DNA of 64,000 nucleotides, from assembly GCA_947457075.1 (NCBI GenBank), contig CANGUG010000001.1, positions 62,001 to 126,000 on the forward strand, in the 5' to 3' direction. The notes beneath the pieces were generated by a model, which searched no databases, was not told the origin of the DNA, and was given only the letters and a program-made list of their open reading frames with translations. How positions within the stretch are numbered: the stretch's first letter is position 1; every line of letters starts with the position of its first letter. The position numbers were made by a program, and so were the translations under genes. Origin of the DNA: Bacteroidota bacterium. Lineage in GTDB: Bacteria > Bacteroidota > Bacteroidia > Chitinophagales > Chitinophagaceae. Of the stretch, positions 53,521 through 62,000 are shown piece by piece.

Positions 53521-54705
53521 ATGATAAAAATATTCCTGAGTTGTGCTGCTAGCTTTTTTCTTTTTTTCGCATTACAAGCACAAAATAATAACGGCATTCA
53601 TTTTCAAGGAATTGCTCGTTCCGAAAATGGAATGATTGTTGCGAATAAACAAATTACATTACGTATTAGTATTTTAAATGACAGCAGCCTTGCTGATATT
53701 ATCTACCAGGAAATAAAGTCGGTCAGGACCAATGTATTGGGGTTATTTAATACCACTATTGGATTAATTGAAAATGGAAAAGTCATTACTATTGGCAAGT
53801 TCGAAGACATTCAATGGGAAGTCAAAGAAAAATATTTACAAATTGAAGTAGATCCGAATAATGCACTACAATTTTTATACGCAGGAAAAGAAAAAATACA
53901 TTATGTCCCTTTAGCATTGTATGCTGAAAAAGCAAAAACGATTGTAGAAGTATTGCCCATAACACTTGGGGGGACCGGATTTAGCAATGTGTTTGATGTT
54001 GTCAAATCCTATGGATTAGACAAAGTCAGCAATACAACAGACAGCCTAAAACCCATTAGCATTGCGACTGCTTTGGTATTAAATGAAAAATTAAAAAAAA
54101 CAGACACCATTGGTTTAAGTAATCGCATTAATCTAAAATTAAATAGTATTGATACCCTTAAATTAGTTGCTAAAATAAATTTGAAATTAAATAGTGCTGA
54201 CACGATGAGCTTATCAAATCGAATTCAAAATAGTAAAAAAAATTGTTACGGCTTTTTTTATGATACGACAAAACAAAGCGCAATTATCGCCACTGCCACA
54301 GCGGTGAAGTTTAATTTTCAACAAGTAGCCCATAAAATAAAAATTAATCAAAATACGGCAGGTAGTTCCACCAGAATTACCGTAGCAGAAAATGGTGTTT
54401 ATCAGCTACACTTTTATTTTCAAATGATAAAGCCAGATCTGGGCAATGATGAAGCTCATGTTTGGATAAGGCGCAATGGATCGGCTTACCCAAATTCAAC
54501 CCTTGCTTATTTAATTGTAGGCAGTGGTTTTAAAAATAATATAGCAGGCAATTATATTTTAGACCTAAACGCCAACGAATATATTGAAATATTTTTTGCC
54601 ATCAAAAATAGCAATAGCAGCATAACAGGAACAAATGCAAGTACTATCACACCCTCCAAGCCTGCTACTCCTTCAGCAAGCATTACGATACACAATATTG
54701 ATTAA
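53521..54705 (+). CDS. Secreted fibre-like protein with coiled repeats and C1q/BclA-like C-terminal domain
   Basis: The 394-residue protein has a signal peptide (ending ALQAQ), an N-terminal beta domain (about 25-135; IHFQGIARSENGMIVANKQI), a repeat stalk (residues about 188-235) and a jelly-roll-like C-terminal domain (about 240-394; YQLHFYFQMIK, HVWIRRNG, LNANEYIEIFF). The C-terminal pattern is that of C1q/TNF-like trimeric heads, so the stalk probably trimerises as a coiled coil. It resembles surface fibre or tail-fibre-like adhesins of Bacteroidota. It is co-transcribed with the T9SS-domain gene. Binding target is unknown. Confidence 0.6.
   Translation: MIKIFLSCAASFFLFFALQAQNNNGIHFQGIARSENGMIVANKQITLRISILNDSSLADIIYQEIKSVRTNVLGLFNTTIGLIENGKVITIGKFEDIQWEVKEKYLQIEVDPNNALQFLYAGKEKIHYVPLALYAEKAKTIVEVLPITLGGTGFSNVFDVVKSYGLDKVSNTTDSLKPISIATALVLNEKLKKTDTIGLSNRINLKLNSIDTLKLVAKINLKLNSADTMSLSNRIQNSKKNCYGFFYDTTKQSAIIATATAVKFNFQQVAHKIKINQNTAGSSTRITVAENGVYQLHFYFQMIKPDLGNDEAHVWIRRNGSAYPNSTLAYLIVGSGFKNNIAGNYILDLNANEYIEIFFAIKNSNSSITGTNASTITPSKPATPSASITIHNID
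54082..54225 (+). repeat. Three 16-codon tandem repeats in the fibre stalk
   Basis: Units ending NRI, AKI and NRI share the pattern NLKLNSxDTxxLxxxI (residues about 188-235 of the fibre protein). The second and third are also similar at the DNA level. A likely coiled-coil stalk that can grow or shrink by repeat copy number. Confidence 0.6.
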
Positions 54706-54738
54706 ACCATTTGCTATTTAACCAAATGGTTTATCAAT
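54697..54738. terminator. Long inverted repeat between convergent genes
   Basis: Arms of about 16 bp (one bulged T) around a 9-base loop, ATTGATTAAACCATTTG against CAAATGGTTTATCAAT, span both stop codons. There is no T-run, so it may be a factor-assisted or mRNA-stabilising hairpin rather than a classic terminator. Confidence 0.55.
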
Positions 54739-55980
54739 AGCGATACTTTGTTTAGTAAAAAAATGAGGGCCGTCCTCTCCAATATATAAACAGTCTTCAA
54801 GTCGAATGCCAAATTCTCCAGGAATAGAAATAGTGGGTTCATTACTAAAACACATACCTACTTGTATCGGGGTTTTATTCCCCTTCACAAAATTAGTCCA
54901 CTCGTGGCCTTCCAATCCAATACCATGTCCGGTTCTATGAGGCAAACCTGGCAATTTGTAATTGTGTGCATAGCCGGCCTTTTCAATTACCGCCCTAGCA
55001 GCAGCATCCACTACTTCACAAGGTGCGCCAATTTTAATAGCAGCAAATGCAGCGTCCTGTGCTTGTTTTTCTAAGTTCCAAACCTCTATTTGTTTTTGAC
55101 TGGCTTGACCAACTACTACCGTTCTAGATATATCTGATGCATACCCTTCACAATTAGTGCCTCCATCAACAAGCACAACATCCCCTTCCTGCATGGTTTG
55201 TGGAGCAATACTACCATGAGGTAATGCCGAATATTTACCTACTATCACCATTGCACCACCCGTATATCCTAATTTTCTAAATGCACTACTAATATTCGCA
55301 CTTAATTCATTTTGTGACATACCTGGTCGAATACTAGGTAAAGCCATTTTATAGGCTTCAATAGTTACATCGTTGGCAATTTGCATTAAAGCAATTTCTG
55401 CTTTGCTCTTAATCATTCGGCATCCTGCCGTAATAGGTGTTGCATCTACTATTTCAAATCCAGCAGCTTCTTTTTTAACCCCATGGGCAATGAAAAAGCG
55501 CACTCGTTCTTCCATTCCAATTTTTCGATATCGAACGCCCCTATCTTTAACTGCACCCACTATTAATGCATAGGGACTTTCATGTTCCTCCCAACAACGA
55601 ATCTCCGTACCAAATTCTGTATTAATTAACTCCTTAGCCCTGTCTTCTTCAAATTTTGGACAAATATAGACCAGCGACCCTTTTGCAGGAATCACTACAC
55701 CAAAAGGTCGTTCACTTTGACCCCATTTCATGCCAGTAAAATAAAAGCAGGACGTAGTGCCTTCTAAGAAAATGGCGTCCATTTTTTCTTTTTGCATTAA
55801 GGACTGCGCTTTTGCAATTCTATCTTTACGTTCTTGTACGGAAATTGGAATAATTTTATCCTTAAAGTCACCAATAATTGCACTGTTGGTATTAGGTTGG
55901 GCACTGAGGCGACCACTTAATGGCAAAGCAGCAGCAGTCATTGCTGAAAGGCTGATAAATTTTCGTCTATTAAATTGCAT
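54718..55980 (-). CDS. Twin-arginine M24 family Xaa-Pro peptidase
   Basis: The 420-residue protein starts with a twin-arginine signal (NRRKFISLSAMTAAALP), so it is exported folded. The C-terminal half has VDGGTNCEGYASDISRT (two metal Asp), HRTGHGIGLEGHE (metal His), and SNEPTISIPGEFGIRLEDC (two metal Glu), so all five M24 metal ligands are present. The N-terminal creatinase-like domain spans about 50-180. It probably cleaves Xaa-Pro peptides. Two TATCTTTA elements lie upstream on the minus strand (55999-56006 and 56029-56036). Confidence 0.9.
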   Translation of the reverse strand: MQFNRRKFISLSAMTAAALPLSGRLSAQPNTNSAIIGDFKDKIIPISVQERKDRIAKAQSLMQKEKMDAIFLEGTTSCFYFTGMKWGQSERPFGVVIPAKGSLVYICPKFEEDRAKELINTEFGTEIRCWEEHESPYALIVGAVKDRGVRYRKIGMEERVRFFIAHGVKKEAAGFEIVDATPITAGCRMIKSKAEIALMQIANDVTIEAYKMALPSIRPGMSQNELSANISSAFRKLGYTGGAMVIVGKYSALPHGSIAPQTMQEGDVVLVDGGTNCEGYASDISRTVVVGQASQKQIEVWNLEKQAQDAAFAAIKIGAPCEVVDAAARAVIEKAGYAHNYKLPGLPHRTGHGIGLEGHEWTNFVKGNKTPIQVGMCFSNEPTISIPGEFGIRLEDCLYIGEDGPHFFTKQSIAIDKPFG

Positions 55981-56079
55981 AATGTTTATTTTACCAATTA
56001 AAGATATTACTTTTCAGGTGTATTAAATTAAAGATAAAAACTTTAAATTTATACTTGCTATCACTGCTAACTATTCATT

Positions 56080-57147
56080 ATGAAAAAAGTATTACTCGGC
56101 ATTTTTATATTATTATTTGGATTGTATGCGAAGGGGCAATCTAAAAAGGATATTGCAAAAGCTATTGATTCCATAATGAGCAAATACAATGGTTCCAATG
56201 ATCCAGGAGCAAGTGTATTGGTACTGCAAAAAAACAAAGTGGTATTTAAAAAAGGATATGGCATTGCAAATATCAATACAAACGAAGCCATACAGACCAA
56301 TACTAATTTCAGGCTCGCCTCTATCACAAAGCAGTTTACTGCAATGTCTATTTTGTTGTTGGAAAAAAGAGGGAAGTTATCCCTAAATGATTCTATACAA
56401 AAATTCTTTACTAGTTTCCCGGACTATGGGAAAAATATTACGATTAAAGATTTACTAACGCATACTTCCGGATTAATCGATTACGAAGATTTAATGCCAG
56501 CAAACCAAATAGTACAATTACATGATACCAATTGTATACAGCTAATGTATATGACGGACTCCCTATATTTCCCTTCGGGTACAAAATATAAATACAGCAA
56601 TACCGGCTATTCAATTCTTTCTTTAATCGTAGAACAAGTAAGCGGCATTCCTTTTGCACAATTTGTAAAAGAAAATATATTTAAAAAATTAGGAATGAAA
56701 ACCACTGTTGCTTTCGAAGAAGGAAAATCAACCGTGGTGAATAGAGCTTATGGTCATAGTTATTCAAATGGAACCTGGACGCAAACCGATCAAAGTGCAA
56801 CAAGCGCGGTATTGGGGGATGGAGGTATTTATACCAATGTGGAAGAATATGCTAAATGGATTAAAGCAATTTGGTCTTATAAATTAATAAAACCTGAAAT
56901 GCAAAATAGGGCATGGTCAAGAACAAAATTAAACAATGGAACGATTGTTGATTATGGCTATGGATGGCATGTTGAAGATTTTGCAAATATTACACATCCC
57001 TATCATGATGGAAGTAGTATTGGCTTTAGGAATTCTGCTGGCTTATTTCCAGAACAAAAATTAATGATTATTATTTTAACCAACCGAAATGAGCATGATC
57101 CCATTCAGGAAGTACATAAAATAGCGCGTTTATTTACTCAACCATAA
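56080..57147 (+). CDS. Exported serine hydrolase, class C beta-lactamase/PBP fold
   Basis: The 355-residue protein has a signal peptide (ending AKGQ) and the motifs S81-I-T-K84 (SxxK), YSN (KYKYSNTGYS) and, at the HSG/KTG position, HDGSSIGFR. It is the single-domain form of the family, about 150 residues shorter than the one at 42939. Activity could be D-alanyl or D-amino acid carboxypeptidase, esterase or beta-lactam hydrolysis. TATACTTG (56050-56057) is a possible promoter element. Confidence 0.85.
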   Translation: MKKVLLGIFILLFGLYAKGQSKKDIAKAIDSIMSKYNGSNDPGASVLVLQKNKVVFKKGYGIANINTNEAIQTNTNFRLASITKQFTAMSILLLEKRGKLSLNDSIQKFFTSFPDYGKNITIKDLLTHTSGLIDYEDLMPANQIVQLHDTNCIQLMYMTDSLYFPSGTKYKYSNTGYSILSLIVEQVSGIPFAQFVKENIFKKLGMKTTVAFEEGKSTVVNRAYGHSYSNGTWTQTDQSATSAVLGDGGIYTNVEEYAKWIKAIWSYKLIKPEMQNRAWSRTKLNNGTIVDYGYGWHVEDFANITHPYHDGSSIGFRNSAGLFPEQKLMIIILTNRNEHDPIQEVHKIARLFTQP

Positions 57148-57236
57148 AGTTGTATTTAAACAAAGTAAATGATGGAAAATTTAGGTAATAAATATTAGGC
57201 TTAGAAAAATGGTAATCAAACAAATTCAATAACTTT

Positions 57237-57267
57237 AATACAGCCTACAAACAGGCTGTATTTTTTT
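57237..57267 (+). terminator. Hairpin and T-run ending directly at the next start codon
   Basis: A perfect 10-bp stem AATACAGCCT / AGGCTGTATT with loop ACAAAC is followed by seven Ts (57261-57267) that abut the ATG at 57268. A promoter-like TAACTTTA (57230-57237) overlaps its left arm. Confidence 0.8.
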
Positions 57268-58233
57268 ATGTCAAATACAAAGCGAAAAATAAAATCTATT
57301 CTTAAGTACGGATTGAGTTCCTTGTTAATCATTGTCCTTCTTGCCTTTTCGGTTTTTGCACAAAAAGATTTACCAAAGGAGCTCATGATTAAAAAATATG
57401 CAACAGGTAACTCAAAATTTATGCCCATCATGGGGATGCAAGTGCATTTCAGAGATGAAGGCAATCCAAAGGATAGTATTCCACTTGTACTGATACATGG
57501 CACTTCGTCCTCCCTGCATACCTGGGAAAAAGTAACTACCATTTTAAATGATGCACAGCATGGAAATAAGCGCGTAATTAGCTTGGACATGCCTGCTTTT
57601 GGATTAACAGGTCCTAATTTGGAAAACAGTTATTCCTATGACAACTATACCCAAGTAATTGATTCGCTTTTAATTAAGCTAAAGGTGAACAAATGTATTA
57701 TTGGTGGCAATTCATTAGGAGGGGGAATCGCATGGCATTATGCAATCACCTTGCCACAAAAAGTAAGCAAACTTATTTTGATAGATGCCACTGGTTATCC
57801 TAAAAAAAACGAGAAAGGTTCTTTGGGATTTAAAATTGCACAAATGCCGGTGATCAATAATCTATTATTATTTATTACCCCAAAGTCCTTGATCCAAAAA
57901 AGTATTGAAGGGGTATATTATGACCAAAGTTTAATTGAGGAAAGCACCGTAACTAGGTACCATGAACTATTGCTTTGTGCTGGTAATAGAAAAGCGGCAT
58001 TGTCATTATTCAAACATCCTTTTACCCAAAATACAGCACTCATCAAAACAATTGAAACGCCAACCCTTATTTTATGGGGTAAAGAAGATGGATTAATTCA
58101 TGTTGAAAACGCCTACAATTTCAAGCAGGATATAAAAAATAGCCAACTTGTTATTTTCGACAAAGTAGGTCATGTGCCCAACGAGGAAGCCCCTGATAAA
58201 GTGGCCAATGCTATTTATGATTTTATAAAATAA
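57268..58233 (+). CDS. Membrane-anchored or exported alpha/beta hydrolase
   Basis: The 321-residue protein has an N-terminal hydrophobic segment (about 14-31, ending VFAQ) that could be a signal peptide or anchor. The alpha/beta hydrolase core has LIHGTSSSLHTWEKV (oxyanion loop), GGNSLGGGIAW with nucleophile S149, an Asp in LILWGKEDG and VGHVPNEEAP with the catalytic His. The cap and substrate are unassigned. The start abuts a terminator hairpin. Confidence 0.85.
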   Translation: MSNTKRKIKSILKYGLSSLLIIVLLAFSVFAQKDLPKELMIKKYATGNSKFMPIMGMQVHFRDEGNPKDSIPLVLIHGTSSSLHTWEKVTTILNDAQHGNKRVISLDMPAFGLTGPNLENSYSYDNYTQVIDSLLIKLKVNKCIIGGNSLGGGIAWHYAITLPQKVSKLILIDATGYPKKNEKGSLGFKIAQMPVINNLLLFITPKSLIQKSIEGVYYDQSLIEESTVTRYHELLLCAGNRKAALSLFKHPFTQNTALIKTIETPTLILWGKEDGLIHVENAYNFKQDIKNSQLVIFDKVGHVPNEEAPDKVANAIYDFIK

Positions 58234-58298
58234 AGGGTCCTTTATAATTTTTATATATATAATTTGGAATTTGTACATTTATAACACAACTCACTCGT

Positions 58299-59864
58299 AT
58301 GAAATACACTTTAGTTTTATTGGCAATCATCACAAGTCATATTGCATTTGGACAAAATGCAGATTATATTATTCGCAATGGAAAAATAATGGATGGCACA
58401 GGCAATAATTGGCAGTTAAAAGATGTTGCTATAGTGAATAATAAAATTGCTGCAATAGGTAATTTAAAAAATTGGAAAGCAACAAAAGAAGTGGATGCGA
58501 AGGGTTTAATTGTAGCACCTGGTTTTATTGATGTTCATGCCCATATAGAAGGAGGCGAAGCAAGAAATCCTTTGGCAACTAATTTTATATATGATGGGGT
58601 GACCACAGTAGTGACGGGTAACTGTGGCGGCTCCTCAGACAATATGAAATCCTACTTTAATTATATTGACTCTTTAGGTATTTCCATTAATGTAGCAGCT
58701 TTAATTGGACATAATAGTATTCGTAAACAAGTAATGGGTTCGGCTAATAGACATGCAACTGAACAAGAATTGCAAAAAATGGAATTCATTGCTGCGAAAG
58801 CAATGCAGGAAGGCGCTGTTGGCATGTCCACTGGTTTAATTTATATACCAGGCACTTATGCGCCCACCGAGGAAGTGGTACGATTGGCAAAAGTAATTAG
58901 TAGTAATGGGGGCGTATATGCATCACATATTCGAAATGAAGAAGACAATGTCGCTGAAGCGGTAAATGAAGCTATTGCTATTGGAAGAGAAGCAAAACTA
59001 CCAGTAGAAATTTCTCATTTTAAAGTAAATGGACAAAATAACTGGGGCAGAAGCAATGAAACCCTGAACCTAGTGATTGCTGCAAGAAAAGAAGGCATTG
59101 ATGTAACCATTGATCAATATCCTTATACTGCAAGTAGCACCAACCTAGGTATTTTATTGCCTGACTGGGTTTTAGCAGACGGACAAGACTCTATATTAAA
59201 GCGTTTAAAGAATCCATCCATACGCGCAAAAGTAAAAGCACATAGCATGGATATGATAAAACGCAGAGGGCTTACTCATTTTGATTATGCTTATGTTGCC
59301 AATTTTAAAGCAGATAGTACTTATAATGGTAAAAATATTAGAGAGATAAATGCATTAAGAGGAAATAAAGACGAGGCCATTTTTGAAGCGGAAACTATCG
59401 TACAAATGATTGAAAAAGGGGGCGCTCAAATGGTGTATCATGGTATGGGTGACAATGATGTAAAAAATATAATGGCTTACCCTTTTAATATGGCCGCTAG
59501 TGATGCAGGTATTGCAGTAGTAGGTCAAAACAGGCCCCATCCCCGCGCCTATGGAACCAATGCAAGGGTGTTGGGAAAATATGTGAGAGAAGAAAAAGTG
59601 ATGAGTTGGGAAGAAGCCATTCGAAGAATGACTTCCCTACCCGCGAATAAATTTAATTTAAAACAAAGAGGCTTAATACAAGAAGGATATATTGCCGACC
59701 TAGTTGTATTTGATGAAAACGAAGTCATTGACATGGCCACTTTTGACAATCCACATCAATTTTCAAAAGGGTTCAAATATGTTTTTGTAAATGGTGCTAT
59801 GACTATAGAAAATGGAGTGCATAATGGCGCCAGAAAAGGCATAGCCATTAGAAATAAAAACTAA
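58299..59864 (+). CDS. Exported D-aminoacylase (N-acyl-D-amino-acid deacylase) family amidohydrolase
   Basis: The 521-residue protein has a signal peptide (ending AFGQ), metal-binding H80-A-H82, and the Cys of D-aminoacylases at C109 in TGNCGGSS. Later metal ligands are in ASHIRNEEDN, EISHFKV and AASDAGIAVVGQNRPHPRAYG. It keeps all the hallmark residues of N-acyl-D-amino-acid deacylase, whereas the paralogue at 4111 has Asp instead of the Cys. It likely frees D-amino acids from N-acyl-D-amino acids in the periplasm. It is probably transcribed on its own. Confidence 0.88.
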   Translation: MKYTLVLLAIITSHIAFGQNADYIIRNGKIMDGTGNNWQLKDVAIVNNKIAAIGNLKNWKATKEVDAKGLIVAPGFIDVHAHIEGGEARNPLATNFIYDGVTTVVTGNCGGSSDNMKSYFNYIDSLGISINVAALIGHNSIRKQVMGSANRHATEQELQKMEFIAAKAMQEGAVGMSTGLIYIPGTYAPTEEVVRLAKVISSNGGVYASHIRNEEDNVAEAVNEAIAIGREAKLPVEISHFKVNGQNNWGRSNETLNLVIAARKEGIDVTIDQYPYTASSTNLGILLPDWVLADGQDSILKRLKNPSIRAKVKAHSMDMIKRRGLTHFDYAYVANFKADSTYNGKNIREINALRGNKDEAIFEAETIVQMIEKGGAQMVYHGMGDNDVKNIMAYPFNMAASDAGIAVVGQNRPHPRAYGTNARVLGKYVREEKVMSWEEAIRRMTSLPANKFNLKQRGLIQEGYIADLVVFDENEVIDMATFDNPHQFSKGFKYVFVNGAMTIENGVHNGARKGIAIRNKN

Positions 59865-59896
59865 ATAAATTAAAAACCGTTTTACACATGTGAATG

Positions 59897-60601
59897 CTAT
59901 GCTTGAATTAATCTAGCAATGGCAAATGCAGTAGCGGCAGCAATTGCACCAATAAACATAACTTTAAGTCCACCCCACCATGGATTGATTCCGGTTATCT
60001 TACTTTTAAAATAGCCAAATACATATAAGCAAACCAGTGTAATGGCGGCTGATATGGCTAAACCCTTCAGCGCATCTGTAACAAAAAAATAGGGGGTAAG
60101 AGGGATAAGCCCACCTACTACATAACTAAGGCCAATATTCATTGCACTTTTGCGCGCGCGTTGGGGATCGGGGGATTCAAGGCCTAATTCAAATTTCATC
60201 ATAAAATCAACCCAGCGCTGTTTGTCTTTAATTATTTCCTGCGTCGCTTCTTCGGCGGTAGTCTTTGATAAACCCCATCCTAAAAAAACAGCTCTAACTT
60301 CCTGAATCTCTACTTCTTTTTTGTGTTCAATTTCCCAAAACTCTTTTTTCAACTCACTTTTATAATGATCCTGCTCTGTTTTCCCTGCTAAATAACCACC
60401 AAGCCCCATGGCAATACTACCTGCTGCCACTTCTGCAATGCCTGCAATCCAAATTAAGTTGACATGCCCTTCTACAGCCCCACTTAAACCAGCGGCTAGT
60501 GCAAAGGGAACCGTAAGTCCATCACTCATGCCTATAACAATATCTGAAAGTAGGTCAGTACTTTTCATATGCTCTTCTAAATGTAAATGCATTTCGCTCA
60601 T
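59897..60601 (-). CDS. VIT/CCC1 family iron or manganese transporter
   Basis: The protein is 234 residues from the ATG at 60601; a TTG three codons upstream is less likely. It has five membrane segments, the first with DIVIGMSDGLTVPFALAAG (the conserved Asp and Met of VIT1) and later GSIAMGLGGYLAG. Acidic, Glu-rich cytoplasmic helices between helices 2 and 3 bind metal in this family. It should export Fe2+ or Mn2+ from the cytoplasm. A promoter-like TACATTTG is seen upstream. Confidence 0.9.
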   Translation of the reverse strand: MSEMHLHLEEHMKSTDLLSDIVIGMSDGLTVPFALAAGLSGAVEGHVNLIWIAGIAEVAAGSIAMGLGGYLAGKTEQDHYKSELKKEFWEIEHKKEVEIQEVRAVFLGWGLSKTTAEEATQEIIKDKQRWVDFMMKFELGLESPDPQRARKSAMNIGLSYVVGGLIPLTPYFFVTDALKGLAISAAITLVCLYVFGYFKSKITGINPWWGGLKVMFIGAIAAATAFAIARLIQA

Positions 60602-60638
60602 AATGATCAATTTAATATGCTTCTGGATTCAAACTATT

Positions 60639-60646
60639 CAAATGTA
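60639..60646 (-). promoter_or_regulatory. Promoter element TACATTTG for the VIT gene
   Basis: An exact TAnnTTTG box on the minus strand, about 38 bases before the ATG. Confidence 0.4.
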
Positions 60647-60709
60647 AACTAAAATGAATAAATTTAAGGAAGTGAAAAAGAGTATAATCATATCTATCAA
60701 ATAAAATAT

Positions 60710-61975
60710 ATGGATACAAAAAACCATAGTAGAAGAAAGTTTATAAAAAACACTGCTACTATTTTTGCTGGATTTACCATCGTACCAAGACATGTTTTAG
60801 GAAGAGGTTTTTTAGCTCCTAGTGATCAACTCACCAAAGGCATTATTGGAGTGGGTGGCATGGGTAGAACACATGTTCCTTATGCAGGGACCAGGGTGGT
60901 TGCTATTTGTGATGTGGACAAAAATCATTTGAGTGAAGTAGCCAATAGTATTGGAGGTGGTGTAAAAACATTTCATGATCATCTTGAATTAGTTCATTTA
61001 CCCGAAGTAGATATTGTCCATATTGCTACCCCTCCCCATTGGCATGGTATTATGGCTGTTGATGCAGCCAAAGCAGGCAAAGATATTTGGTGCGAGAAGC
61101 CTATGACCAGAACAATTGGAGAAGGCAAGGCGGTAAGAGAAGCCGTGCAACAATATGGACGCATGTTTAGGTTGAATACCTGGTTTCGATTTGAAGATAA
61201 TTTTTATGGCATGAACACCACTGTAAAACCTATCAAAAAATTAGTAGAAAGTGGTTTATTGGGATGGCCACTCACCGTTACAGTTAGTAAAACCACAGGA
61301 TTTGATTGGAAATTTTATTGGATGGGAAAAACCAATTTGCCTGCACAAGCTGTTCCAACTCATTTGGATTATGACCGTTGGTTAGGACCTGCTCCCTATA
61401 AGCCTTATAACGCACATCGAACCCATCAAACATTTAGAGGGTATTGGGATTATGATGGAGGTGGATTGGGGGATATGGGACAACATTATTTAGATCCTAT
61501 TCAATATTTTTTAGGAAAAGATGGTACGAGTCCAATTAAAGTAGAAGTAGATGCAGCACAACAACATCCGGATGCTTGCGGCACATTTAGAAAAATAACT
61601 TATACCTATGCGGACGGGTGTAAAATTATTTTAGATGGAGAAGACAAGGATCCTAATGCGGCTTATATTGAAGGGCCTAATGGAAAATTGTTTGCAGGTT
61701 TTAAATCCACCATCCCTAATTTAAAGGAAAAATTAGCCATGATGCCAGATCCGGCGCCCCAAGTAACCAATTTTTTAGACAGTATAAAATACAGAACTCC
61801 TTTTGCACTGAATGAGCAAAATGGTTTTAAATCATGTACCCTTATTAATATGGGCAAAATTGCATTGCAGTTGGGTCGCACACTTAATTTTGATCCAATT
61901 AAAGAAGAATTTATCAATGATACAGCGGCGAACTTCTTAGTAAATCCAACCATGCGAGGGCCATGGACCATTTAA
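60710..61975 (+). CDS. Twin-arginine Gfo/Idh/MocA family oxidoreductase
   Basis: The 421-residue protein has a twin-arginine signal (SRRKFIKNTATIFAG) and the Rossmann NAD(P) motif GVGGMGRTH, then a WCEKPMT element with the conserved Lys-Pro and a C-terminal alpha/beta domain (DMGQHYLDP). These enzymes oxidise or reduce sugars and inositols. It is followed after 25 bases by a DUF1080 lipoprotein; together they resemble known 3-keto-sugar pathways in Bacteroidota. The substrate sugar is not determined. Confidence 0.9.
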   Translation: MDTKNHSRRKFIKNTATIFAGFTIVPRHVLGRGFLAPSDQLTKGIIGVGGMGRTHVPYAGTRVVAICDVDKNHLSEVANSIGGGVKTFHDHLELVHLPEVDIVHIATPPHWHGIMAVDAAKAGKDIWCEKPMTRTIGEGKAVREAVQQYGRMFRLNTWFRFEDNFYGMNTTVKPIKKLVESGLLGWPLTVTVSKTTGFDWKFYWMGKTNLPAQAVPTHLDYDRWLGPAPYKPYNAHRTHQTFRGYWDYDGGGLGDMGQHYLDPIQYFLGKDGTSPIKVEVDAAQQHPDACGTFRKITYTYADGCKIILDGEDKDPNAAYIEGPNGKLFAGFKSTIPNLKEKLAMMPDPAPQVTNFLDSIKYRTPFALNEQNGFKSCTLINMGKIALQLGRTLNFDPIKEEFINDTAANFLVNPTMRGPWTI

Positions 61976-62000
61976 AATACTAAGACAAAAATTACAGATT

